64,000 nt of DNA from Cotesia glomerata. Taxonomy: Eukaryota > Arthropoda > Insecta > Hymenoptera > Braconidae. Shown here piece by piece: positions 13,690 to 25,499 of the stretch; position 1 is the first letter of the stretch, and every line of letters starts with the position of its first letter. The notes below the pieces were generated by a model that was given only the letters and a program-made list of their open reading frames with translations, was not told the DNA's origin and ran no database searches. The stretch covers positions 24,562,837 through 24,626,836 of the forward strand of contig NC_058161.1 of assembly GCF_020080835.1 (NCBI RefSeq). Reading direction: 5' to 3'. The position numbers and the translations under genes were made by a program.

Positions 13690-14977
13690 GCTTCCTAGTT
13701 CTTTGAAGAAATCTTACGATTCAATTCACTGATATTGATTGCAATATTTGAAATCAATTAAATTTAATAAAAGTATTCAATATTATAGATAAGTTCAATA
13801 ATTTCTGTATTGTTGCAATTAAAAATCAAAAAAAAATATTTTTTTGAGTTTCTTCTAAATTGTTGAAAAATTTTAAGGTCAAAATTTTGGGAAGTTTTAT
13901 TATTAGAAATAAAAAAATTTATTAAATGATAGAATATGTAGAAAAAGTAAAAAAGGTAGAGTAGATCTAAAAGTCGCCGCTAGGCGTCGCGTGGTTACGC
14001 TTTCTGTTTCCTTTAAGAGATTTATTTTAAAAGTATTAATTAGAAAATAAGGGATTGAAAATTTGAGTAATTTATAATTTGTTTTTCAACAATTTTTCAC
14101 TTATTAAAAATATTAAATGTTCAAAAATTTCACAAAATCTCAAATAATTTAGTCAAGTCTGACATCTTAAAACATTAAATCATATGATGATTTTTTGCTT
14201 GTAGAAATTAACTATGTAAAACTTAAAAGTTAATAATAAAAATTATGTTTATGGAGTGATTTTTCTAACGGGGTTATTATATTCTTTTCATTAAATTCTA
14301 TTAGATCGATTGAAATTTTTATACTCATCTAGGATCTTTCCATGAAAAACATTTTTTAGTTGTAAATGCAAGTGAAATATCTTTATTCTAACTTAAATTC
14401 ACGATAGTACCATAAAGATTCAAATGTCCTAAAAAGTACTCTCAAAAATTTATAATTTTTTTCTAATTCGTAACCTTTAATATTTGATTTTAAATGCGAT
14501 TTCCCAGATCTTCTGACGAAAATTAGTACTATAATAAGGATGACATCGGTAAAGAATTTAAATTACAGTTTCTCATTGTCCTTGAGAGCATTCGATTGAA
14601 ATATTCTCTACTCAAGTAAATTCAAATAAAAATTTAAACTTTAAATTTTGAATCAATCAAATTTAACGTTCTACAAACAACAAAATTGGATGAACAAAAG
14701 TCAAACTTCCGAATTTTTTTAAAGGATTCGAACCGGTCGTATTTAAGTCTTAGATTTTTTGTGATTCTACAAAAATGAGTAGATTGGTCATGTAATACTT
14801 TCAAACTGTAAATAAGATTGCTCAATTAATGGCTTACTCTAATTTATCACTGTGTTGAAATGCTAAATTTTCATTTAAGATCGACGAAATGATTTAGGTA
14901 TTTAAATAATTATCAAACCGAGTTTATAGACTTAATAAAATTCATCTTATTATGAATTCATTAAACGCACCATAATA
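13690..14977. repeat. 3' flank of the cysteine-rich gene (parental copy of the duplications)
   Basis: This AT-rich flank directly follows the gene's stop on the minus strand. It carries the same landmarks as copies 1-4 (13750, 13968, 14310, about 14700). It is taken as the parent only because it adjoins the intact gene. A 63-codon frame at 14634-14825 has a related 77-codon frame at 1766-1999, but the intermediate copies are broken. Confidence 0.55.
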
Positions 14978-14983
14978 TTTATT
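14978..14983 (-). promoter_or_regulatory. Polyadenylation signal AATAAA
   Basis: On the minus strand AATAAA occurs 5 nt after the stop codon of the cysteine-rich gene. Such closeness implies a very short 3' UTR. There may be other signals further on. Confidence 0.45.
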
Positions 14984-14988
14984 AACTT

Positions 14989-17900
14989 TTACTGAAATAT
15001 AAGAGTCACATTGTTGCATTCTGTTCCATTTATAGAATAATCATTCGCACAACTGCATTTCCGTCGAAAACACTTTGAACCTTGTATGTTCCGACAATGT
15101 TGATCAGCTTGACAGAATCCACCGACACCTGCAATAATTTAAAATTGTCAATTGGGCCCATAAAATTGCATAAAAATGATTATGATAGAATAAAAAGAGC
15201 GAGTAACTGGAAAAAATGCTCGATTTGCTCGCAAAATTTTGTGTCTTAAAAGTAACTTACATTGGGCAACATATAGACTCGTGTTGTATCCATTGACTGG
15301 GTCGAAAAAATCTTCTGGGTAGAGACAAGTGTTAAGAAAACAGTAAGATCTAGGTAATAGGCACTCGGAATCATTAGAACAGAATATGTTGATAGCTTTA
15401 ATGCAGGAACCATTGACATTTTCGTGACCTGATAAGCAGTTACATCTATCCTCGAAGCAATAAGTATTGCTCAACTCCCGGCAGTGATGATTAGATTGGC
15501 AGTATCCATAAATACCTTGAAAAAAATTCATAACTAACGAAATTCAATTATTTAGAATAGTAACTTACGTTTTGCAGCGTAGACGTTAGATTGGTTGATA
15601 TTCGATGAATCAAAGAAGTTTTCCGGGTAGAGACAATTATTCAGAAAGCAGAAGGTCCCATATCGTCGGCATTTGGAATCATCAGAACAGGTTATGTTGA
15701 TAGTTCGCTTGCAACCACCAGATACCAAATCCCAACCACGAAAGCATCGACATTGATTGTCAAGACAACGGCTGTTATTAAAGTTGCGACAATGATGGTC
15801 TGTTCTACAGGCACCATAGAAACCTGCAAAATTACTTGATTAATTATAATTGTTGGTTATTGATGATTAGAATTGTAATTTTTTTCTGTAATAAATAAAT
15901 GATAATAATGGCGATGATGATGATGATGATGATGATGATGAAATGCAACCGATTACTAGAAGGTTACTCTTACGATTAACAGCATATAAATCCAAAGCGT
16001 CAGAGCGGGCAGATTCAAAGAACCTATCTGGAGATTGACATTGACCAAGAATACATTTTTCAGCCCAACCACTGCATTGAGAGTCCTTAGAACAATTGGT
16101 GGGTGAATCTTCCTTGCATTCACCAGATTCATATTTATAACCATATCTGCATACACATTGATCAAGGAAGCATCTAGTATTATTCAAGTTACTACAGTGA
16201 AGATTGGTTCTACAATAGCCTTTAATCCCTGTAAATGTTACTCATATTAATAAGAAATGTCGATGTTTGATAAGAAGTGCATTTAAAGCCAAATTCCTTC
16301 TAAAGATGCTTGCTTTCTAAAGGTTTCATGACACTTTTCTTAACTTTCTCAATTTTTATTCAATTATTAATGGCAGTTTTTGTAAAATTAAATGAAAATT
16401 ACCATTCCTAATAAGACGTTGATTACAAATGAAGCTTATATTTTTTATTGCGCATCCAAAACGCGCATAGAGGAACAAGTAACATATGAAAGGGATCAAG
16501 ACTACCTTAGTAACAATTTGGTTCAAGTCTTGAGCAAGTCTAGCTCAAAAATCGTGATAAAGCATCTGTTCATATAGCAATATTTTTTAAGGCTTGATCA
16601 AGTCTGGTCTCAATTTCGATAGTTGTTAGTGTCTTTTTCTACCTATGGGTCTTGCTCCAGAAACTTGTAGCAAATTCAATTGACAAGTCTTGAACAAGCC
16701 TTGTTCAAGAACTTTGGGCCAGATTATAGCACAAGAATTGTGTAAGAAAATTGAGAAATCCTGAAGATGCTTATCAATAAACTAACTATATCAATTTTTG
16801 AGTAAGACTGACACCAGAAGCATGCTGAATATACTTGTGCAAGACTTGCTCAAGATCTGCTCAAGATCAAATGTTTTCGAATGACCGTTCGCATCATTCT
16901 ACCCCTCCTATATTTACTATAGGATCAGTAGATCTCATTCAGCTTAACCTTTTAGAGTATAGACCTACTGTTTTATCGATCAAGACAAAATTATTTTAAA
17001 ATGAGCACCACTGAATCAATACATCTTCAAGTAGTGGAGGGGAAAACGTGCTATAAAATATATAACGCATCATGCATTTTGAGCAAATCTTGAGCAAGTC
17101 ACGCTTCAACATTTGCTGCTAGTTTTTGGTTCACAAATGCTTTAGAGATGAACAAATTACTGAAAATTACGGATCTTGAGCAAATCTTGAGCAAGTCATG
17201 GGTAAGTGTCTGTTGCGAGTTTCTGATTCAAAAAATGCGTCAGAAAGTTTTTCAATGCACCTTGCATTAGACTGGTCTCATATTCTTGCACAAGATGTCT
17301 TGAGCTAGTTATATATAAATCTTGAACCAGTTCTTTCTACATGAACTTGAGCAAGACCCATTGGTAGAAAAAGACACTAGAGACTAGGGGTTTTGCTCAA
17401 GATACTGAGACCTAAATCTTGCTCAAGCACATGTTACTTGGGTGGATACAGATTTTTACAATTCTTGGACTAGAAATTTACGGCAGATAATTCAAGAATC
17501 GCTCTAGATATTTGACCAAGATTCTTGAGCAAGATTTGAGTCTGAATACATCCAGAAAATAACCAGAAATGTTGAAACTCCCCACCACCACTTTTTAAGA
17601 CTCAATTGTCAAGGCAGAAGTTCACATTTTTATTTCAACAATCTGGACAAATTCTGACTACAGACTTGGCACTAAACTTGACCAAGTATTGCTCTAAATT
17701 CTGTTTTAAAATCGTCCAAGTCTGGACAGACAATCTTGATTAACTGTCTGGCTCAAGAATTCTCCAATTCTGATCCAAAGACTTGATAAACTATCTAACT
17801 AAATAATCTTGTTCAAAACCAATGTTACTAGAGTACTAGCACCTTTAGAGGGATTCGGCTGCAATAAAGTATAAATTAAAGTACATTTAGCCTTCCATTG

Positions 17901-20900
17901 AGAAGTATCTGCAGTATGAAAGTAATCTCCTCCTTGATGACAAGCATTCAAAAAGCACCAGTAATCAAAACCATATTTTTTGCAATCAGAATCATGAGAA
18001 CAAAATAAATCCGACAATTTACGACATTTGCCGTTTATATTTGTAAAGTTCATCTTGCAACGACACTGGTCCTCAATGCATTGAGTATTTTCGATGTTAC
18101 GGCAATGGTGGTCAGCACGACAAACGTCTCGAATATCTTAAAATTAAATAACTATAGATTTATCACAATTAAACATAAACATTTGGATTTTTTCTTACGA
18201 GTTGCGGCATATACGCTGACTTTGTGAGCGTTTTCAGGAATGAAGAAATCCTCCGCAATTGAACAATTGTTGAAGAAACACTTGGATTTGTAATAATAAA
18301 CACATTCAGAATCTTTTTCACAATAAAAGTTTAATGTTTGTCGGCACTGTCCTCCAGAAGGAGAACTTAAGCTTGGAAGTAAAGACCTGAAAAAAATAGA
18401 ATTAATTTCGACGATTTATTTCTATTAATATCATTTTTCAAATTACGGTAAAGTGCCACGTCCACATTTACAAGCTCCATTAATGCATTTACTGTGATTG
18501 ATATTTCGACAATGGTGATCAGTTTGACAGACATCATTTAATCCTAATCAATAAAAAAAAGAATTCAATATTATCTAATTTAACACACTAACAGAATTTT
18601 TGAATTAGTATATTTTTTTTGGCCCAAGAAAATTTTTGATTGGAAAGATAGCTATCTTACGTTCTGCGGCATAGATGGTAGCGTAGCGAGTGTTGGATTC
18701 AATGAAGAAATCGGTCGGTAAGACGCAATTATTTAGAAGACATTTAGTTCCACTTTCTTTGCAATCAGAATGATTAATGCAAGTTGTGTTTGTTACAAGC
18801 TGACAAATTTCGTTGGCTTTCCAGTAACCTTTCACACACTCACATTTTCCTGATGTGCAGAGTGTATTATTCAAATCACTGCAGTTTTCATCGGTAACAC
18901 ATCCTGATCCTATTCCTGAAAAATATAACGGTTTATATTACTGAAAAATATAAAATATTAAGTAAATTCAAATTTGCAATGCGTTTAATATTATAGTTTT
19001 AACGTTAGTAAATAGAGAAGTTTTTACTATAACTTAAATACTATTTTCAATTTTTAACAATTTTATATTAATCAATTAAAAAAAATTTGACAAGCTTAGT
19101 GATCATTTTTCTTTCTAACTTGTCGATAGAAAAAAAGAATTATCTACTGTACACGACAAAAATAAATTAAAGAAAAAATATTAATAAGTTAATTACAAAT
19201 AAATAAATATAGTTTAAAAAAACTAAAGAACACGCTTTTATGAATAATATCGAACTAAAAAGTGGAAAATAAAAAGTGGAAAATAATTTTAAAAATAAAC
19301 TCAAAAAAGTAGTATATAAAAAATACTAGCAGAACTGAGAGAAAAGCGTGGGGCGCCTTGTGCCATAATTTCATATATCGAGCGCCCCACGCTTTTCTCT
19401 CAGTTCTGCTAGTATTTTTTATATACTACTTTTTTGAGTTTTTTAAAATTATTTTCCACTTTTTATTTTCCACTTTTTAGTTCGATATTATTTATAAAAG
19501 CGTGTTCTTTAGTTTTTTTAAACTATATTTATTTTTAACTTTTTAGTTCAAAATATTCTTTAAAAGCGTGTTTTTTTAGTTTTTTTAAACTATATTTATT
19601 AATAAATAGTAGCTTTAGCTATCTACAGTATGTACGTTTCGGACGAAACATCACCGTATGTAATCTATGGCCAATATATGGCATGACTCATCGTTATGAA
19701 CTCGATTGTATTCCATATTTTCTCTCAAGTGCGACATCTACCACACTCGTCTTCATATGAATGTCCCAAACCTCACGCTCATATCGCAACAGCACGACTG
19801 TCAGAATATTGACTATTTATCTCATACGTAGCATAAATAAACTATATCTTTTTCTTATTTTCTAAGTTCTAGCCGCAATACGTATTGTCTTAATTCAAAC
19901 GTATTGCTTTGTGGACTTGAGAGGAGAAAAAAAATTTTTTTTTTCTAAGTTCTAGCCGCAATACGTATTGTCATAATTCAAATGTATTGCTTTGTGGACT
20001 TGGAAAAAAATTTTTTTTTTCCAAGTCCTAGTCGCAATACGTATTGTCTTAATTCAAACGTATTGCTTTGTGGACTTAAAAAAAAATTTTTTTTTTCTAT
20101 AAATTCACTATACACGACTCTGTCAACTTACAAACCATTGGGTAGGTTTGGAAAAATTACTACGGGTAAATTCTCGATTCCATAGTATATTATATTCATC
20201 TTTTGTTACGGCATCTGCAATTATTTAGGTTCTGGATTTCTGAATCAATTTTTATGAATTATTTCTTAGTCGTTCCATTTCATCTAATGCTTCGCTGTTA
20301 CATAGGGTTTTACCCGTCAACTTGGAGCAATCAAGGTCCTCAATTCGAATCCCGTCCAAAGATCTGCATCGGCTGAGTGCTACGTATGCTTGTCCCGCAG
20401 CAAACAGCCGAGAGCCCAGATAAATGACTGTATGATCAACTGTACAGCCTTGCATCTTATGAACGGTCGATGCCCAACTCAGGATTAGCGGTAACATTCG
20501 TCTCTCAGCAGTTCCATAGCTGTACTTTGCTGGAAATTGTATTGATATTGGCTTAATTACGTGGACACCATCTGAACCGAAATCAATACGGACTGACGGG
20601 ATGTCTTCCGCGTATACTTGGTCCCTGCGAAAATTAGGCCATATAATTTCGGTAATGAAGCCCATGTTGCCATTCACTAAACCCTTTGACACATCAATGT
20701 TCGACCTTAACATCACTTTAGCTCCTACAAATATTTTCAATACTTTAGGAAGACCTCCTGTTTTATTGATATCATTAGGTATAACAGAGTCTAAACTTGT
20801 ATTACCTAAATTTCGTGTAGCATCGATGAGTTGGTCTTGTGCATTAATTGTATAAATCGTAGTCCCTTTATCCTCAAAACTCTGGAGAACTTTTTCGTTG

Positions 20901-23900
20901 TGTCTAGCAACTTGGTCATTTGTTGGATATATTCTCAAAGCTCTCTCGATCGAAAATTCATCATCAGTAGCATCTGTTGACACTTTACTTAAAAGAACTT
21001 CCATATGCTTAGATGTTAATTCTCCAACTCTTAGGGCGTTAAGCACATCTATAAACGTTGTGTCTCCTTGTTGGCGCATATTTTGTTTGAGTTCAACCAG
21101 GCGGAATAGCCGCCATAAATGTGTAGCAGGTTTCATGTGCTCTGGTTGTTGGAATACTTGATGTCCTCGGACAGGTGGTAACTGCATTAGATCACCAAAG
21201 AGTAAAACATTTATGCCTCCAAAACAAGCGTGTGCAACTGTTGAAATCGGTATGGAATGTTCCAGAAAAGTCTAGAAATTTCTGGAATGATCTAGAAAGA
21301 TTCCAAATGGTGTGCAACGGCTGAAATCGGTATGGAATGTTCTAGAAAAGTCTAGAAATTTCTGGAATGATCTAGAAAGATTCCAAATGGTGTGCAACGG
21401 CTGAAATCGGTATGGAATGTTCCAGAAAAGTCTAGAAATTTTTGGAATGATCTAGAAAGATTCCAAATCGTGTGCAACTGTTGAAATCGGTATGGAATGT
21501 TCCAGAAAAGTCTAGAAATTTCTGGAATGATCTAGAAAGATTCCAAATCGTGTGCAACGGCTGAAATCGGTATGGAATGTTCTAGAAAAGTCTAGAAATT
21601 TCTGGAATGATCTAGAAAGATTACAAATAGCTTCAAGATATAATAACTTCGGGATGGTCATCATAGGATTCCGGGTTGATCTACGGGTTTATCTGTGCCA
21701 TTCCCGATGAAAACCTACGGAGGAAAACACCTGGTTTCGAAATATAACTTCGGGATGGTCATCAGAGGATTCCGGGTTGATGTACGGGTTTATCTGTGCC
21801 ATTCCCGATGAAAACCTACGGAGGAAAACACCTGGTTTCGAGATATAACTTCGGGATGGTCATCAGAGGATTCCGGGTTGATGTACGGGTTTATCTGTGC
21901 CATTCCCGATGAAAACCTACGGAGGAAAACACCTGGTTTCGAGATATAACTTCGGGATGGTCATCAGAGGATTCCGGTTGATGTACTGGTTTATCTGTGC
22001 CATTCCCGATGAAAACCTACGGAGGAAAACACCTGGTTTCGAGATATAACTTCGGGATGGTCATCAGAGGATTCCGGGTTAATGTACGGGTTTATCTGTG
22101 CCATTCCCGATGAAAACCTACGGAGGAAAACACCTGGTTTCGAGATATAACTTCGGGATGGTCATCAGAGGATGACTAGGAAGGTCATCACCTGGGTTCT
22201 AGGTTGATAATAATCAAAATTTAAATAATATCATTATGGTAGTCTCTTTATGCGAAGGAGAGTTACATACAAACATACATACAAACATACAAACATACAG
22301 GTGAAGTTAATAAAAGCGTGTTAATAAAAAGAAATTAATTTTATTTACAATTCTATTTTAAAGCTCGTTCAAATTTTCCCGCGGATAGTATTTTTAACTT
22401 CCCGATAGATTTTGAGAAATTTTGAGAAAACTCAAAAAAAAATAAGAAAAAATTTTTTTTCAAAAGTGGTTTTTTTAGAATAACTTTTAAACGGCTCTAC
22501 CGATCGATTACAAAAACTCATCAGCTCTTAATCTTGAAAAATTACGTCGATCGCCGCCAATCCGGTCAAAATCGGTTGATTAGTTCGAGAGATATCGTGA
22601 ACGAAAGAAAACTGAAAAAAGTGTTTTTTCGGAGTTACTCCGAAATTTCTAGTTTGACCAATTGAAACTTAGAAATTCTTTATGAGGCTCAAAAAAATGC
22701 GTTGAATGCCGCCATAACGTAAAAATCGGTTCATTCATTCAAAAGTTATTGCGGTTTGGAAATTCAAAAAATAATGTTCTATGAAACTTCTATCAGACTT
22801 TTGAGCTCAAAGAGCTCAAAAGCATAGAAATGGTATCTTTTTGAGCTCGGAGAGCTCAAAACATTACACAGATTGTATTTTTGAGCTCGAAGAGCTCAAA
22901 AACTTTATAGATGCAATTTTAAGCGCCCAAGTATTAACGGAATTAGCGGGAAGTTGCAGGGATGGCCTCCAGGGTCAACAGTTTTCCTAATTTTTTCCAT
23001 ACGAATTGAACGCCCTCTTTCGTTCCGATAAGTGAATCATAAAAAAGAACCAATTAAAGAGTGTATTACCGTTGGTCGGCCAGCAAAACAATTGAGTATA
23101 GTATCAGCTGTCTTCAAGCTGTATTTAAAAATAAATTTTTATATATGGCTGCTTAAAGGACAGGAAATTTCTCCAACTGCCAGCCGAAAAAAATTAATTA
23201 TAATTAAAAAAAAAACAATATTAAGCTGCAATTTTCAATCCGCGACTTCTTATAACCTAGATGAGAAGATTAAAAAATAAATTGAACTGAAAAATTAATT
23301 TTTTCAAAAGTTATCGTGTTTGCCCCTTCATAAATACTTCAAAAATTCACACAAGGCATTATAACCACACTGAGAGACAATTTTATTCACAGTGAATAAA
23401 AACGCGTATTTGGATTTTTTTTACTTTAGTACTACTTGTCAATAAATATTAATTACATATAAATATTTTTTTTTGCAGTGAATAAAATTTTATTAGTATT
23501 TAATAAAATTTTATTAGATACTAATATGTGTTTATTAAAACCACCGCCAGTCTCGCTTTAACGGCAGCCATCTTTAATCCTAAAGTCAAGGCGTAAAATT
23601 CGGAGTTATTGTTTATTAATAGTGAATAAAAATTAAAATAATTATTAAACAGTGAAGAGTGTCTATTAAACAATGGATGTTTTGTCAAAAGAAAGGGATT
23701 TAGATGCATTGTGGCCAATTTTTCAACGCAAATAAAAATAAAAATTTCTTTAAGTAATTCAATGTATATATGTGTATATTCATAACCTGCTTGTGGTTAG
23801 CCTTATTTGATTTTTACTTTTAATGTCATCACAAGTGCGAATGGTACCATTGTTATATCATGTAGTGATTTTCAATAAAAGAAAAGTTAGTTAAATGTAA

Positions 23901-25397
23901 TAAATTCTAATTATTTTTTTATAAATATTCATAATACTGAAGTTAGCCGTCAGCTGTCAATTTTAAAAATTTTTCTAACAAAAATCAATCATGATAAAAA
24001 AATGCTTCTAAAAATTTTCACTTGTAATTTTTATTAATTTTCACATGTGGAACTTTTTGATCATATTTTTTTATAATAATTTAATTGCTATGAATTAAAA
24101 AAAAAATTTTTTTTTTAATTTATCTGTCAACTTCAGTGTCATAAATATTTACCTTTAAAAATTAAAAAAAAATTTCTATGTATTTTCATTATAAAATTCA
24201 ATTTCCTGATTTACATTTTTTAATTTGAAACTGTGGATAATCGTCAATAGTTTAACATTATTTGGTGATAATAGATAGATTTATTATAAAATTTGTTGAC
24301 AACCATTTATTAACAAAACAAAACCGATTATGACGTTTTTATCTTATTATTCATTGATTACTAAAAAACTAAGTTATTTTGTGTATAAATAAAAACGTAT
24401 TATACTCTAATAAACGCGTATTAAATACTAATAAACGTTTATTAAATATTCATAAATACGTATTAAATACTAATAAAATCTCAAAACTGGTCCAAATAAA
24501 AATTTTATTTGTATTTAATAAATTTTTTATTTGTGCATGAGCCAAATACGTGTTTTGCTAAATACAAATAAGCGTTTATTAGTATTTAATAAAACTGTCT
24601 CTCAGTGCACTTTTTTATTACGTAAAAATGGCATTTAATCAATTAAAAAGTTTTTAGATTAGCTTAGCCATGACTTTTTTTTTCACAGTGTAATTTTTTA
24701 TCATTTATATGTACAATATGATCTTAAGGTCCGGCTCAATGTAACATAATATTGAAATCTTGATTTCTAGGCGGTAATAAAGCAAAATTTTGCAATAGCG
24801 CTTAATGCATGCAATAGCAAAAAACATTCTTACTCTCTGCACGGTAGAGCTTAACTTCTTCAGCATTTGATGGTGCGAAAAACGTCGCATAGCTTTGACA
24901 GATGTTAGAAATACAGCCAGCTAGATGATTATGTCGACAGTCATAATCTGAGTCACACGTCGCGTTAATATCTCCTAAGCAAACGTTAGAATTACGCTTG
25001 TAATAATTTGATAAGCAGCGGCACCTTCCACTTAGGCACTGGCTGTATTTTAAATCTTTACAATCCCGATGTGATTCACAGGAACTCAAAATATCTGAAA
25101 TAAAATTGAAAATTATATTTAAAAAAATTTAAATCAAGTAAAACTAATTTAAATTAGAAAAAAATTTTTTTTTTTTCAATTTTTCTACTCAAGAATTTTT
25201 TCAATTTAAATTAAACTAATTAAACTCTTTAAAACATTTTTTTTGGTTTAGTAATTTTTCTCTTGAGTCGGATAAAATTTTTTTTTTAGTGTAGAATACA
25301 TACTTTTTGCATATTTGATCTCTTTGGTACCATCAGAAGCAATTACTAACAAATTCAGCCAAAATAAAAAATTTAAAACTGTGTACAATTTTTCCAT
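14989..25397 (-). CDS. Secreted multi-module cysteine-rich (EB-like) protein, 10 exons
   Basis: Exons on the minus strand: 25397-25304, 25094-24834, 18915-18661, 18543-18447, 18386-18199, 18136-17885, 16228-15974, 15823-15569, 15515-15261 and 15128-14989. They total 2052 nt, 683 residues plus TAA. Exon 1 encodes a signal peptide (Met-Glu-Lys, then a Leu/Phe-rich core). Each following module has ten cysteines. Six are spaced C-x5-C-x7-C-x4-C-x-C..C, then four follow as C-x5-C-x6/8-C-x4-C. The second half thus repeats the first half's pattern. There are seven full modules (one split over exons 4 and 5) and a six-cysteine half module at the end. Nearly all introns are phase 1, so module exons are symmetric. 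There is no membrane segment near the C-terminus. Such proteins are secreted, and wasps carry many called 'prion-like-(Q/N-rich) domain-bearing protein 25'; that name and the EB assignment are from memory. The function is unknown; an extracellular adhesion or immune role is only a guess. The donor of exon 6 (GTACTT) is the weakest border. Confidence 0.85.
16470..17450. repeat. Intronic inverted repeat packed with CTTGAGCAAG-like palindromes
   Basis: This lies inside the intron between exons 6 and 7 of the cysteine-rich gene. The outer parts pair: 'caagtaacatatg' (16477) with 'catgttacttg' (17431), and 'gtgtctttttctacc' (16630) with the reverse complement of a tract ending 'gaaaaagacac' (about 17375). 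Between and beyond them, words such as 'cttgagcaag', 'cttgctcaag' and 'cttgaacaag' recur many times up to about 17790. It looks like a foldback element or a decayed palindromic satellite. No coding sequence is seen. Confidence 0.6.
19010..19207. mobile_element. Left part of a repeat element interrupted at about 19207
   Basis: The reverse complement of about 42850-43000 matches this segment ('attatctactgtacac', 'ttaataagttaattacaaat') and then continues directly into sequence that here is found only at 22326. The element is therefore split here by about 3.1 kb. Its class is unknown. Confidence 0.6.
19195..19535. repeat. Large palindrome with about 155-bp arms
   Basis: The left arm runs from 'aaataaatatagtttaaaa' to 'gcgtggggcgc', and the right arm from 'gcgccccacgc' to 'ttttaaactatatttattt'. 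A loop of about 25 bp contains 'cttgtgccataatttcat'. A further partial copy of the right arm follows at about 19545-19600. The 'ctcagttctgctagtat' core pairs perfectly. Confidence 0.85.
19858..20098. repeat. Three tandem copies of a ~79-bp unit
   Basis: The unit contains 'aagtcctagtcgcaatacg' variants, 'aattcaaacgtattgctttg' and an A/T-rich 'aaaaaaatttttttt' junction. Copies begin at about 19860, 19947 and 20021. They lie just downstream of the helicase fragment's stop codon. Confidence 0.8.
20252..21228 (-). pseudogene. Truncated Pif1-like DNA helicase (Helitron type)
   Basis: The minus-strand frame runs from about 21228 to the stop at 20252 and encodes about 325 residues of the C-terminal half of a Pif1-family superfamily-1 helicase. 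Visible motifs are VLLFGDLMQLPPVRG (motif III region), KVMLRSNIDVSKGLVNGNMG, WASTVHKMQGCTVDHTVIYL and QAYVALSRCRSLDGI. The nucleotide-binding Walker A half is absent: upstream coding stops exactly where an 80-bp minisatellite begins, so the first 11 bases of the repeat are coding-derived. Such helicases form the end of the Rep/helicase protein of Helitrons; no Rep domain is present. The frame is intact over its length, which suggests it is not old. Confidence 0.85.
21230..21629. repeat. 80-bp minisatellite, 5 copies
   Basis: Units start at 21230, 21310, 21390, 21470 and 21550 with 'gtgtgcaac'. They contain 'gaaatcggtatggaatgtt' and a set of nested 'tctaga' palindromes ('tctagaaaagtctagaa'). 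Copies are over 95% alike by eye. The last one drifts into 'ttacaaatagcttcaag'. Confidence 0.95.
21645..22170. repeat. 101-bp minisatellite, 5 copies plus a partial
   Basis: Units start with 'aacttcgggatggtcatc' at 21645, 21746, 21847, 21948, 22048 and 22149 (partial). The unit continues through 'ccgggttgatgtacgggt', 'cattcccgatgaaaacc' and 'acctggtttcgagatat'. One copy has lost a single base (21976 region). Confidence 0.95.
22326..23335. mobile_element. Right part of the interrupted repeat element
   Basis: The match to the 42.7 kb copy covers 22326-22395 and about 22990-23095, with roughly 600 bp extra here in between. Inside, words such as 'gtcaaaatcggttgatta' and 'aaaatcggttcattcattc' are typical of non-coding insect transposon interiors. 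The end segment (23108-23200, with 'ccaactgccagccgaaaaa') recurs inverted at 29110-29200, and its neighbour at about 25978-26075. No protein is encoded. Confidence 0.6.
23368..24609. mobile_element. 1.24 kb TIR element in intron 2 of the cysteine-rich gene
   Basis: Ends are 'CACTGAGAGACAATTTTAT' and the reverse complement of 'CACTGAGAGACAGTTTTAT'. The interior is AT-rich with repeated 'aatactaataaa' words near both ends and no transposase. The first bases CACTG recall the CACTA/Chapaev group, but no clear target-site duplication is visible beyond a possible CA. Confidence 0.7.
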
Positions 25398-25436
25398 TCT
25401 TAATTAATTATTGATCGCTACAGAAAAATTATTTAG

Positions 25437-25472
25437 CAACTGTTCTCAATTGTCAAAAGCCAGAATTATATA
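25437..25472 (-). promoter_or_regulatory. TATA box and initiator of the cysteine-rich gene
   Basis: On the minus strand TATATAA (25472-25466) lies 31 bp before the A of an ACAGTT initiator (25441). This is the usual arthropod spacing and would give a 5' UTR of 44 nt ahead of the ATG at 25397-25395. The call rests on motif and distance only. Confidence 0.5.
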
Positions 25473-25499
25473 ATGTCTTTTTTTCTGTAATTATATATA

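Larger units (their letters stand above)
19208..22325. mobile_element. Composite 3.1 kb insertion carrying a Helitron-type helicase fragment
   Basis: Defined by comparison with the uninterrupted paralogue at about 42672-43000 (opposite orientation). In order it holds a large palindrome, a three-copy tandem repeat, a truncated Pif1-like helicase on the minus strand, two minisatellites and a 3' segment with 'acatacaaacatac' repeats. The string 'ataaaagcgtgtt' occurs inverted near the left edge (19228-19241) and direct near the right edge (22311). I infer a Helitron or a nest of Helitron pieces; the exact termini are not proven. Confidence 0.55.

Noticed and set aside
21230..22170. CRISPR-like array
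   Set aside because: The repeats are head-to-tail units without spacers, in a eukaryotic setting.
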